Made by a program: the position numbers and the translations under genes. Positions 1 through 7,878 of a stretch of 12,269 bases of DNA are shown here, one piece after another (the first letter of the stretch is position 1; every line of letters starts with the position of its first letter). The stretch lies in NCBI GenBank assembly GCA_025526915.1, contig JAHLKH010000445.1, positions 1-12,269 on the forward strand, read 5' to 3'. The notes beneath the pieces were generated by a model. The model worked only from the letters and a program-made list of their open reading frames with translations. It did not search any database and was not told the DNA's origin. This stretch comes from Entophlyctis helioformis. Lineage: Eukaryota > Chytridiomycota > Chytridiomycetes > Chytridiales > Chytriomycetaceae.

Positions 1-132
1 ACGCAGATGGTGCTCAACGGCGGGCTCAAGCGCACGGGCGTCGTTGCCCCCATGACCGCGGATATCTATGAGCCGATGCTCGTGCAGCTCGAGCGCGAGG
101 GCGTCAAGTTTGTCGAGTCGATTGTGCACTGA
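1..132 (+). CDS. LYS9: Saccharopine dehydrogenase (L-glutamate-forming), C-terminal end, partial
   Basis: The window opens inside a reading frame (frame 1) that gives 43 residues ending in a TGA at 130-132. Key stretches are NGGLKRTGVVAPMT, then ADIYEPMLVQLEREGVKFVE. From memory of the family, this matches the extreme C-terminus of saccharopine dehydrogenase / the SDH half of aminoadipic semialdehyde synthase, where a G-V-x-x-P segment is followed by (E/D)IYEP and a final amphipathic helix ending in GxxFVE. The enzyme interconverts saccharopine with glutamate and aminoadipate semialdehyde in lysine metabolism. Only the last exon is visible, so the start, the Rossmann domain and the catalytic centre cannot be checked. 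No canonical AATAAA follows. The gene converges on the minus-strand gene that ends at 265. The family call rests on about 35 informative residues and is moderate. Confidence 0.68.
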   Translation, partial: TQMVLNGGLKRTGVVAPMTADIYEPMLVQLEREGVKFVESIVH

Positions 133-264
133 ACGGGCCGGCTCACACGCCACGCCCATGCCACTTCCAACGCCACCGCCACTTCCAACGCCACGCCTCT
201 CCCCAATGAACATTCTCTATTCCCAGTCGAGTCTATTGCAGATGTATTGCGAGCCTCTCGCTCC
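133..264. other. Convergent 3' intergenic spacer
   Basis: These 132 bases lie between the stop codons of two convergent genes. They contain an imperfect direct repeat around 158-197 (the phrase GCCACTTCCAACGCCAC occurs twice) and CCACGCC pentamer-like units also seen elsewhere in the window. I see no canonical poly(A) signal on either strand and no RNA gene. Confidence 0.5.
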
Positions 265-1112
265 TCAGACGCGCGGATGCTGCGCCATGTACGCCTCGGC
301 CTCTATGTATGTGTCCAGCCCGCCAATGTCCAGTCTGCCGCTGATCGCGTAGGCGTACACACGGGCTCGGCCGACCAGCCACGCGATGAACTTGCCAGCC
401 GCGTCCATGTCGGCCAGCCCGCCGCCATTGCGGTCCGTTTCGTCCAGGAACTCGCGCACGAGCGCGACGGCAGCGGCTTGAGGTAGTAGAAGCACGGGCA
501 CGCCGTGCGGGCATCCGTCTCGTCGGGGCTCGGCTTCTCCATAAACGCCGTGACGCGATGCACAGCGCCGACGGTGTCGGTGTTGGACAGGCACATGATG
601 CCCGACTTGAGCGTGTCAGCGTCGCGTGCGACGGTGTAGCCGGTCACCAGGGCATCAGCGTCGACGGCGGCATCGGCGCACGCCAAGAAAGCCTGCAGGT
701 CAAAGTCGCGCAGGAACAGCGTGTCGCCGGCGACGACGAGCAGCGGCTGCGCGGTGAGGGCAAAGTGGGCAATGGCGTCGCCCAGATCGCGCACGGCGCC
801 GCGGCGGCCGGCGGCGTCTGTGGTGCGGTTGTTGAGGACGTGGGCGGGCGGGATGCCGGCGGCCAGCGCCCACTGCGCGAGCTGGTCGCCGAAGCGGGCG
901 TTGGTGACGACAAAGACGCGCGACGGTGGCGTGCGCGGGCAGGAGGCGAGCACGGCCAGCCAGTGCGAGAGCAGCGGGCGGGCGGCCAGCGGCAGCAGCG
1001 CCTTGGGCAGGCCGAGCAGGTGCGCAAAGGCGGGCGACGGGTGCGTGCGCACGTCGTGCTCGAGGCGGGTGCCGTAGCCGGCGGCCAGGAAAAGCACGTT
1101 GCAGGCGGCCAT
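265..1112 (-). CDS. Sugar-phosphate nucleotidyltransferase-like protein (GT-A NTP_transferase fold), one frame break
   Basis: Intronless gene on the minus strand; ATG at 1112-1110 and TGA at 267-265. It encodes about 282 residues if one missing base near 475-476 is allowed. The N-terminus has the nucleotide-binding signature LAAGYGTRL (residues 8-16), followed by GLPKALLPL, the usual Lys-containing motif of nucleotidyl transferases. Further on come VVTNARF, the metal-binding VVAGDTLF and a FMEKPSP segment. After the break the frame continues with ALVREFLDE, GKFIAWLVGR and ISGRLDIGGLDTYIEAE. The TACPCFYYL...ISGR(L/F)D(I/V)G pattern recalls an uncharacterised eukaryotic family annotated as glucose-1-phosphate thymidylyltransferase-like. 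Such enzymes join an NTP and a sugar phosphate to make a nucleotide sugar; the substrate here cannot be deduced. Frame A ends at CFYYLK and the family match resumes one base off (AAGCC-GCT), so a single undercalled C restores the register. Start choice: the signature begins 7 residues after this Met. Confidence 0.85.
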
Positions 1113-1180
1113 GCGCCGTGTGGCCGTTAATCGGGGAAACTTGTTGCGTATTAATTGGCACCTTGACGCCACGACGTTCA
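1113..1180. promoter_or_regulatory. Very short divergent promoter with TTAAT motifs and an inverted CCAAT box
   Basis: Only 68 bp separate the start codons of the minus-strand nucleotidyltransferase gene and the plus-strand CTK3-like gene. Against the GC-rich background this segment holds two TTAAT boxes (1127-1131 and 1151-1155) and an ATTGG at 1154-1158, which is CCAAT on the minus strand. Both transcripts must start inside this space or within the neighbour's 5' end. The regulatory role is inferred from position; the motifs themselves are directly visible. Confidence 0.5.
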
Positions 1181-3629
1181 ATGGGCACGCCTGCACAGGC
1201 GGCAACGATGGCGACGGCGACGATGGCGACGATGGCAACGACGGCAGCCACGGCAGCAGCACATACGCACACGCATGCCCACGCAGAGCACGCCTCGAGC
1301 GACAACGACGACGGCGGCGACCAGCTGGACCCGTTCGAGGTCCACCGCCAGTTCCGCGAGCTGCTCCGGCGCAACCTGTCCGCCTCGCAGATTGCCCGCA
1401 TTGCGCACTTTGCCTACCAGCACCGCTCGGCCTACGAGGACCTGTTCGAGGGCCTGCTGGACACCATGGCACAGGTGCGTGTGTGCGTGTTGTTGTTGTC
1501 GTTGCCGTTGTAGTGCCAGTCTGGCACCATTCTGGCACCATTCTGGTACCATTTCACGACCATAAAGGCACCGTTTGGCTTGCGTGGAATGTACTGATCC
1601 GGCAGCCACGCACCGACAGGCGCAGCCGCACAACCGGCTCAACCTGCTCTACATCATCGACAGCCTGTGCAAGGGCAGCACCAAGCACAAGTTTGACGGC
1701 TACCTGTCGCTCACGCGTGCCCACCTGCGCGACCTCATCGAGGCCGTGATCGATTGCGTCCGCCCGTCGCCTGCCAGGCCGCACGGCGGACCCACCGTCG
1801 ACGTTCCCGGCGTGGGCACGCTGCTGCGGCATCCGTCCAGAGAGGGCGTTGCGAATACCAGCAACGTGAAGCGGGTGCTGGCCGGCTGGAAGGCCAAGGG
1901 GATCGTTGGCGGAGAAGAGTGCAACTCGCTGGAAGCGTTGCTGGCGACGTGGTCGGACAAGGCCGTCGAGTATGTTGTTGCCTGCAGCGTCTGTGCTGGC
2001 TGCAAGCGCGCAGGCACTGACTGGTTGGCTGGCTGACTGACGGGCTGACTGCCACGGACCGCCCATAGAACAGAGGCTTCTGCGCCGACGCTGTCCAAGG
2101 ATGCCATCTTACGCCGCATGGAAGACGATCGCGAGCGTGTAAGGACACTCTTGTGCACGCTTGGTGTGTTCGCCTATCTGAATGCAGAAGCCTGATGCCT
2201 GACGCCTGGCGTTGAACGCGGCCAACAGCAAAAGAAGGCGAGGGAAGAGGCATGGGTGCGGCCCGCGTACGACGATCCAGACGGGTATCCGCCCGACCCA
2301 GATCCAGAGTTTGCAGAAGCGTGGGCAAAGGCACGGCCGCTGTGTGCAGAAGACGAGACGATCATGGCTCTCCATCGCGACAAGATGGACGACGCGGCCC
2401 ACGACCGCGCCGAAGCCAAGCAGCCGCGCAAGACATTGCCGTCGTCGGCATCATCGTCAGGCTCCTATAAAGACTCCAAGCAAGGAGACTACGCCCAGTG
2501 GTCGGCGTCCTCACAACGGCAGCAGCAGCACCACCAGCACCAGCAGCAGCAGCAGATGGATCACTTGCATCAATACCAGTACCAACAGCAGCTGCAGCAT
2601 GCGTACCAGTACCCGCAACAGCATCCGCTGCAACCGTACCCGTCGGCAACAGGCGTTGCCGTGTCGTCGCTGCCAGCCATTGCGCAGCAGTACAGCCAAA
2701 ATCAGGCACAAGCTGCATCTGCGATGCATCAACAGGGGCTTGGCCATGCCGCCCCGCTGTCCAGAAATGGAAGCACAGGCGGTCGCCCTGCATCGCCCAC
2801 ATCTGCGTATCATGGCGGCGGCGGCGGCGGCGGCGAGACTGCCACGGCGTACCGCAGCAGCGCGCCAAAGTCGAAGCGGCCGGCATCGAGCGGGCCGTCG
2901 GCCGTGTCCACACCGCAGGCGTCCGATGTGCACGTCGCGCCAGCAGACAGCGGCAGCGGCAAGGGATCAGCCGCGACCGTCGCGTCGCATTCGCAGTCGC
3001 ATTCGCTGCGGTCTGCATCCAAGGGATACCAGCCGCCAGACACGCTCTCGCCCGGCACGTCCATGGCACAACATCACAGCCAGCAGTCTGCGCACTACTA
3101 CCACCAGCAACAACAGCAGCAGCAGGCGGCAGCTGTCCAGCACGGAATGCCGCACCAGTCCCTTCACGCGTTCCACCACCACCAGTACGCGCAGGCTGTG
3201 CAGGCACATGTCCATGCGCAGGCACAGGCAGCAGGCGGCCCGCCGCCAGGATACCACCCGGGACACTACGCGCCGCCTCACGCACATGCACATCCACTCG
3301 CACACATGCCGCCCGCGTACGGCATGCCGCCGCCGCCACCGCCCCCTCCTCCACCGCCGCCTCCGATCCCCCAGCAGTCGTACGCAACGCACAGTGGCAC
3401 TGGTGGTGGTGGTGGTGGTGGACGAAACGGGCGGCCGGCCAGCGGATCGACGCTTGCCATCTCGATGCCGCCCGTGTATGGCGGGCAGTCGGGCGGGGCG
3501 GGGCCGTCGCCGTCGCAGTACGCGGCGGGAATGCACGCGGGCCAGCATGCCGTGCAGGGGCACGGACACGGGCACGGATCGGCAAGCAGCGGCGGGTCGA
3601 GAGATCGGCGGTTCATGGGCCGGCGCTGA
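1181..3629 (+). CDS. CTK3: CTK3-like CTD-kinase gamma subunit (CID domain) with long low-complexity tail
   Basis: Spliced gene with exons 1181-1474, 1620-1969, 2069-2138 and 2229-3629, giving 704 residues. The introns (145, 99 and 90 nt) are GT-AG and all phases agree. Residues 50-62 read DPFEVHRQFRELL, followed by LSASQIARIAHFA and, across intron 1, RLNLLYIIDSLC. This is the N-terminal CID-like helical domain of fungal Ctk3/Lsg1. The third exon and the start of the fourth give AILRRMEDDRER, QKKAREEAWV and DPEFAEAWAKA, matching the family's C-terminal helix. In yeast, Ctk3 pairs with cyclin Ctk2 and kinase Ctk1 to phosphorylate Ser2 of the RNA polymerase II CTD in the nucleus. Yeast Ctk3 is about 300 residues; here some 430 residues of Q/H, G, P and S-rich sequence follow. 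Alternatives: intron 1 acceptor at 1624-1625 (two residues shorter), or starts at Met10, 15 or 18. No frame breaks were seen. Confidence 0.85.
1520..1552 (+). repeat. 11-bp tandem repeat x3 in intron 1 of the CTK3-like gene
   Basis: The unit TCTGGCACCAT is repeated at 1520-1530 and 1531-1541, and with one change (GCACC to GTACC) at 1542-1552. It lies wholly inside the intron, between a G/T-rich donor region (GTGCGTGTGTGCG) and the CGACAG acceptor. Confidence 0.9.
2514..3423 (+). repeat. Coding triplet-repeat tracts (polyQ/H, polyG, polyP)
   Basis: Within the last exon of the CTK3-like gene, mixed CAG/CAC/CAA runs encode Q/H-rich blocks (about 2514-2600 and 3070-3130). A GGC run at about 2813-2832 encodes polyGly, CCG/CCA/CCT codons at about 3329-3370 encode polyPro, and GGT codons at about 3402-3420 encode a second polyGly. 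All units are multiples of three and keep the frame. This contrasts with the 4-, 5- and 11-base units in the introns. Confidence 0.85.
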
Positions 3630-3652
3630 TGGGCTGTATGTGTGTAGATGCC

Positions 3653-3658
3653 AATAAA
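3653..3658 (+). promoter_or_regulatory. Poly(A) signal AATAAA of the CTK3-like gene
   Basis: A canonical AATAAA lies 24 nt after the stop codon at 3629 and before the next gene on the same strand. The 3' UTR is therefore probably well under 60 nt. Confidence 0.7.
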
Positions 3659-3742
3659 CGACCGTGGCTGCCGTGCCCGTCTGCCGCAAGTTCTTGCAGA
3701 AGCAGACGACGATCGATCGCCGTGCACCGGCGGGTTTCGCTT

Positions 3743-5999
3743 ATGTTCTGTTGCGTCAACGCCTCCGCCACTGACGACCGCACGCCGCTGCTTTCCGACA
3801 AGACCGCCAAGCCCGACTACAGCAGCACCACCACGACGACCGCCGCCGCCACACCTTACTACTCTGTTCAGCCTGCCATGTCGTCCACCGCCTTCCCGCC
3901 GTCCTTTACCGCCCTCGGTGCGTTGCATGTGCATCGGCCTTGGGCTTGTGCGTGCGCCTGCTAACACCGACGATAACGACGACGATGCCGACGACGAGAG
4001 CAGACCAGACAGCGGTGCGCAAGTTCCAGGAGTACCTGCGCATCAAGACGGTGCAGCCCAACCCCGACTACGCCGGCGCCCGCAGGTTCCTGCAATCGTA
4101 TGCGGCCGAGCTCGGCCTCGCCTTCCGTGTCGTCGAGGTGCGTTGCGTCGTGCTGCCAGCTGCCTGCCAGCTGCTGCTGCCAGCTGCTGCCGGAATGGTT
4201 GATACGCGCAGTGGCCCGCGTGACTGACGCTGTCGCCTGACCGCCTGGTGATTGCCATGCGGATGCGCCGCCGATGTGGATGCGCCGTTGCGGATGCGAT
4301 CGGCCTGCTCTGACGGTGCTGGTCTCGTTAGATGGTGCCGGGCAAGGTGCGTGCGTGCGTGCGTGCTGCGATGGCTGTGCACCAGCACACGACTGACATG
4401 CCGTGGTGGCAGCCGATCTGCATTCTGAGCTGGATCGGCAAGCAGCCGTCGCTCAAGTCCGTGATGCTCAACTCGCACATTGACGTGGTGCCTGTCAGCG
4501 AGGTGCGTCCGCTGCCTGTTCGTGCGATCGTTCGTTCGTTCGTTCGCTGGCTGGCTGACCTCGATCGGGCGACACCGACTTGAACGTCGCTTGAACAGGA
4601 GCACTGGACACACGACCCGTTTGGTGCAGTCAAGCTGCCCAACGGCGATATTGTCGCCCGCGGTGCACAGGACATGAAGTGCGTCGGCATTGGCTACCTC
4701 GAGGCGATCCGTGTTCTCAAGGCCAAAGGCGTCCAGCTTGAGCGCACGCGTATGTTCACCAACGCTGCTCGATCTGCTGCTGCTGTTGTTCTTGTTTCCT
4801 GGCTCGTTGACGCTGATGCTGACTGCCCGCCACGCCATTGAACGGCCCCAGTCCATGCCACGTTTGTGCCCGGTAAGTGCAGTCGCGATCCATGCAGCGA
4901 GAAGCACGGCAGTCGCTGACCGTGCAATGCATTGCAGACGAGGAGATTGGCGGCCACGATGGCATGAAGCTGTGGGTCAAGACCGAGGACTTCCGGTCGC
5001 TCAACATTGGCTTCGCGCTCGACGAGGGTCTTGCCAACAACGACGACTGCTACAAGGTCTACTACGGCGAGCGCGCTCCGTGGTGGATGCGCGTCACCAC
5101 CAGCGGCGGTGCCGGCCACGGCAGCCAGTTCATCGAGCCGCTCGCCACCGAGCGTCTGGTCAAGGTGCTCAACAAGTTCCTTGCGTTCCGCGACTCGGAG
5201 AAGCAGCGTCTGGCCGTGTGCCGCAACGAGGCTGGCCGCAAGCTCACACTGGGCGATGTGACCACCACCAACATCACGCTCCTTGACGTAAGATCCTCGT
5301 TTCTCATCCTTCGTGTTGGTTGATGCTCCATCTTGCTGACCCAACATCGACCCACGCCACGCCACGCCACGCCACGCCACGCCACGCCACGCCACGCCAC
5401 GCCACGCCATGCGGTGCAAACCACTCCCCAGGCCGGTGTCCAGTTCAACGTGATTCCCGAAACCGCGTCGGCAGGCATCGACATGCGCGTGGCGCCGTCG
5501 GTCGATCTGCAGACCTTCCGCCAGACGCTCATCAGCTGGTGCCAAGAGGAAGGCGCCGAGCTCGAGTTTGTGCAGGCGTTCATGTCCAACGTGTCGACGC
5601 CGCTCACCGCCTCCAACGTCTGGTGGCAGCAGATTGCCGCCGTGGCCAGCGACCGCGGTGTCAAGCTCGAGCCCGAGATCTTCCCGGCAGCAACAGACTC
5701 GCGCTTCTTGCGCGAGATTGGTCTGCCTGCTATCGGCATCTCTGCGATCCGCAACACGCCTGTTCTGCTGTGAGTTTGCTTGCGTTTGGTGTGCGTGCGT
5801 GCGTCTGTGGATGGACATGCGGATGTGGTGACTGACGCGCGTCTCACTGGCTGGCTGGCTGGCTGGATGGATGGATGGATGGATGGACAGGCATGACCAC
5901 AACGAGTACCTCAACGAGGTCAACCTGATCGAGGGCGTGCAGTTCTATGTCGACCTGCTGCCGCGTCTTGCCAATGTCTCGGCATCTCTGTCTGCCTGA
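3743..5999 (+). CDS. ACY1: Aminoacylase-1 (N-acyl-L-amino-acid amidohydrolase, M20 family)
   Basis: Exons: 3743-3917, 4004-4137, 4332-4346, 4413-4502, 4599-4749, 4852-4872, 4938-5287, 5432-5769 and 5891-5999; 460 residues with every phase consistent. The enzyme hydrolyses N-acylated amino acids in the cytosol using two zinc ions. Motifs (numbered from Met at 3743): NSHIDVVP with zinc ligand H130, RGAQDMK with bridging D163, PDEEIGG with catalytic base E197 and ligand E198, FALDEG with E225, AGHGS with H256, and LLHDHNEY with ligand H426. YLRIKTVQP and PWWMRVT are also near-identical to animal ACY1. The mammalian enzyme is about 408 residues. A start at the second in-frame Met (3878, good context, 415 residues) fits the family better. 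The 3743 ATG is kept because 82 percent of third positions in the extra 44 codons are G or C, against a weaker bias upstream. Exons 3 and 6 are micro-exons of 15 and 21 nt. Intron 1 has a clear CTAAC branch site at 3961-3965. Confidence 0.96.
5352..5406 (+). repeat. (CCACG)11 pentanucleotide repeat in ACY1 intron 7
   Basis: Eleven perfect CCACG units fill the middle of the 144-nt intron 5288-5431, ending in CCAT. The unit is not a multiple of three and the array stops before the CCCCAG acceptor at 5431. Shorter runs of the same unit or its complement occur near 150-200 and at 12247-12266. Confidence 0.95.
5850..5886 (+). repeat. (GGCT)n-(GGAT)n tetranucleotide repeat in ACY1 intron 8
   Basis: Consecutive GGCT units followed by GGAT units occupy the 3' half of intron 8 (5770-5890) and end directly at the GGACAG acceptor. 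The transition suggests one tetramer array derived from the other by a C-to-A change spread through slippage. Confidence 0.85.
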
Positions 6000-6091
6000 T
6001 CAGTCTGATTGCGACTGTGTGTCTCTGTCTGAAGTCGAATGAAGCGTGCTAGGAATGCCAGCATGTATTTACGAAGAGAGAAAGAAGGATC

Positions 6092-6092
<1 letters not shown>

Positions 6093-6132
<40 letters not shown>
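6093..6132 (+). repeat. (TG)20 microsatellite between convergent genes
   Basis: Twenty perfect TG dinucleotides lie between the ACY1 stop codon (5999) and the stop codon (6142) of the minus-strand membrane-protein gene. The array is therefore in the 3' flank or 3' UTR of both. I see no AATAAA for either gene in the 142-bp spacer. Confidence 0.95.
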
Positions 6133-6133
<1 letters not shown>

Positions 6134-6141
6134 CTGGCACC

Positions 6142-7474
6142 TCATGCGCGTTGGATGCCAGACTGAACGGGTACTTCCATCACGCCGTACATCTGGTTCT
6201 CCGCGTCCAGATCCCGGACGGCAGATGGAGCAGGCACTTCCATGACGCCGAACATCTGGTTTTCGGCGTCACTGGCATTGAGGCGACCCGTTGCAAGTCT
6301 GCCATTCGTCTTGAATATGCTAGCAAAAGTACGAGTACGAGCACCGGCACCGGCACTGGCACGGGCGCTGGCATCGTCAACGGCAACAACACTAAGATCA
6401 CCGCGACCGTTGGGAGGCGAATACGCCGGCGGTGGCTTGTCCGGCTGCGTGTCATCTGGCGAGGACGGGTTCGGCATGGCCGATCTGCGACGGATGACGA
6501 CAAACAGAGCGATGCCGAACCCGACGCCGACCACCATGAAAGCGAACGCGACGCCGAGAATGCCGCCCGTCGAGAGTCCGGCAAGTGTGCCGCCGGGTTG
6601 GACCGGCCGATCGGCGTCCCGATGTTGATGTCGGGTTTGGCGGTGAAGCCGACTGCGTCCCAGATCCACGCGACCCGCCGTCAAACTGCCCGTTGGCGAA
6701 CCGCGACGTGGCCACGAACGGCTTGCCTTCAAAGCGCAACGCGCTGAACAGCGAGTCGACCACGCACGTTGGAGGCGATCCCTTGGGAACGGGCAGCGAG
6801 TCCGTCTTGGTTACGCGGCAGCCAAACTGACACTGCGAGCCTTCGCACGTTTGCGTGGTGTAGCTGGTAGCCAGCTGGTCGGTGGGGAACAAGTTGATGT
6901 TAAACTCGGTCGCGCTGCTGCGGGTGCAGGACTCGAAAATGTACTGCACGCCGCCGCCGACGGGATTGCCGCCGCAGTTGGCGCCTGCTGGGTAAAATAG
7001 TTGCAGCTGGTAGGCTGTCGCCTCGGGGCCTTGGCCGAGCTTGCCCAGCATGCCCGACGCTGTCAGCCCGCGCTCAAACTCGCCGATCGTCAAGGCAGGG
7101 TTGGACGACGACAAGGGCACGGCGACCGTGCCGCACGTGAGAGTCGTGGTGTTGACCCACACATCCGCGAAGGCGGAAACGCGGCAGCCGGCGAGCGCGC
7201 AGTCGGACGACGTGCATTGGTTCCAGTTGACCTGGCTCTTGGAAGCGTCCTTGTACGAATAGTACGACCAGGCCTCGTACGGGCCCGGCACGCAGATGCG
7301 GGTCTCGTTGACCGCAGTGACGGGATGGATATTGTCAAAGGGGCTGTAGGCGCCGGTTGCAAGACCGCTTGTGCCGCTGCAACGGCGCAGACTCGTGTAT
7401 ATCACCCAGTCCATGGCTGAGGCCAGCGGCAGACACGCTGCGACGCACAACAACACGGCGAGGAAGCGATACAT
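6142..7474 (-). CDS. Cys-rich type I membrane protein, paralog A (unrecognised family), two apparent frame breaks
   Basis: Intronless minus-strand gene; ATG at 7474-7472 and TGA at 6144-6142; about 444 residues when two single-base gaps are allowed. I do not recognise the family. Residues 1-20 (MYRFLAVLLCVAACLPLASA) form a clear signal peptide. The ectodomain has 12 cysteines, including the modules CTSSDCALAGC and CEGSQCQFGC, and N-glycosylation sequons at NET and NTT. A hydrophobic helix at about 302-328 (GILGVAFAFMVVGVGFGIAL) is followed by the stop-transfer RRR. The 116-residue tail contains PPAY and two 21-residue repeats starting DAENQMFGVMEVP and DAENQMYGVMEVP. Breaks: near 6674-6676 the frame shifts to a segment reading VAWIWDAVGF...PDINIGTPIGRSN (24 of 26 third positions G/C), and near 6595-6597 it shifts again into the membrane helix. 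It aligns along its ectodomain with the gene at 7879-9136. The start was chosen for the signal peptide; an in-frame ATG 34 codons upstream is less likely. Confidence 0.8.
6171..6271 (-). repeat. 63-bp coding duplication in the cytoplasmic tail of paralog A
   Basis: Two copies of a unit encoding DAENQM(F/Y)GVMEVP plus 8 variable residues lie end to end at the C-terminus. On the plus strand the cores are about 6171-6207 and 6234-6271. The cores differ mostly at silent positions and the F/Y codon, while the connecting residues have diverged, suggesting the core is under selection. Confidence 0.8.
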
Positions 7475-7857
7475 TGGGACGAGGGCTGTGTAGACGTCGA
7501 TGGGCAAGGTCGTCAGCGCTGGCGCCATGCAGCTTGGTATGCAGCTCGGCATGCAAGATGTACCTTGTGTTGCCATGTTGGTTACAGCAAGTGTTACAGG
7601 ATGTCAGATGGCAAGACAGGTTCCGCCACCGCAAACAAAGCGAATGTGGCCACGCAGTTCAAGTAACCCCAGCGCCGAGACGAGCCCTTCGCAGCAAAGA
7701 CGAAAAGGGCGGCGTTTGTCACCAGCCAGATCTGCGCAAGTCGCGAGGCTGTGTGAATGGTGGCGTCGCGTCAAGGTGGCGGTGTGGCGGGTGGCTTGCA
7801 GTTGGCAATCAACACAGCGGCAGAGCGGCAGAGCGGCAGAGCACAGCAAAAGCACGT
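7475..7857. other. Spacer between the tandem paralogs
   Basis: This stretch is upstream of paralog A and downstream of paralog B, on their shared strand. It holds a triple near-repeat of TATGCAGCT-type units around 7526-7556 and GGCAGAGC repeats around 7818-7845. I found no open frame with family resemblance and no RNA gene. It should contain the promoter of paralog A, but no TATA-like box stands out. Confidence 0.5.
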
Positions 7858-7863
7858 TTTATT
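7858..7863 (-). promoter_or_regulatory. Poly(A) signal AATAAA of paralog B
   Basis: TTTATT on the plus strand reads AATAAA on the minus strand, 16 nt after the stop codon at 7879. It supports the end of that gene and shows that the two paralogs are separate transcription units. Confidence 0.7.
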
Positions 7864-7878
7864 CGACACGACCCCAAG

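Noticed and set aside
2362..3585. 407-codon minus-strand frame opposite the last CTK3-like exon
   Set aside because: Its composition (Arg/Ala/His-rich) mirrors the low-complexity plus-strand exon. There is no family resemblance, and the plus-strand reading has domain continuity.
5352..5406. CRISPR-like array
   Set aside because: The repeats are 5 bp with no spacers and lie inside an intron of a eukaryotic gene.
4694..5923. Long minus-strand open frame opposite ACY1, including a repeated AWRGV peptide
   Set aside because: It is antisense to well-conserved exons and crosses introns. The AWRGV repeat is just the (CCACG)n array read backwards. GC-rich DNA gives long spurious frames.
6595..6680. 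Explaining the paralog A break by a single extra C, keeping the Ser/Pro-rich frame
   Set aside because: This needs only one error, but the segment then has about 50 percent GC3 against 92 percent in the third frame. I prefer two missing bases, though the single-base version is not excluded.
7475..7576. 34-residue N-terminal extension of paralog A (CMPSCIPSCM repeat)
   Set aside because: The Met at 7474 begins directly with an ideal signal peptide. The extension derives from a short DNA repeat and would bury the signal.
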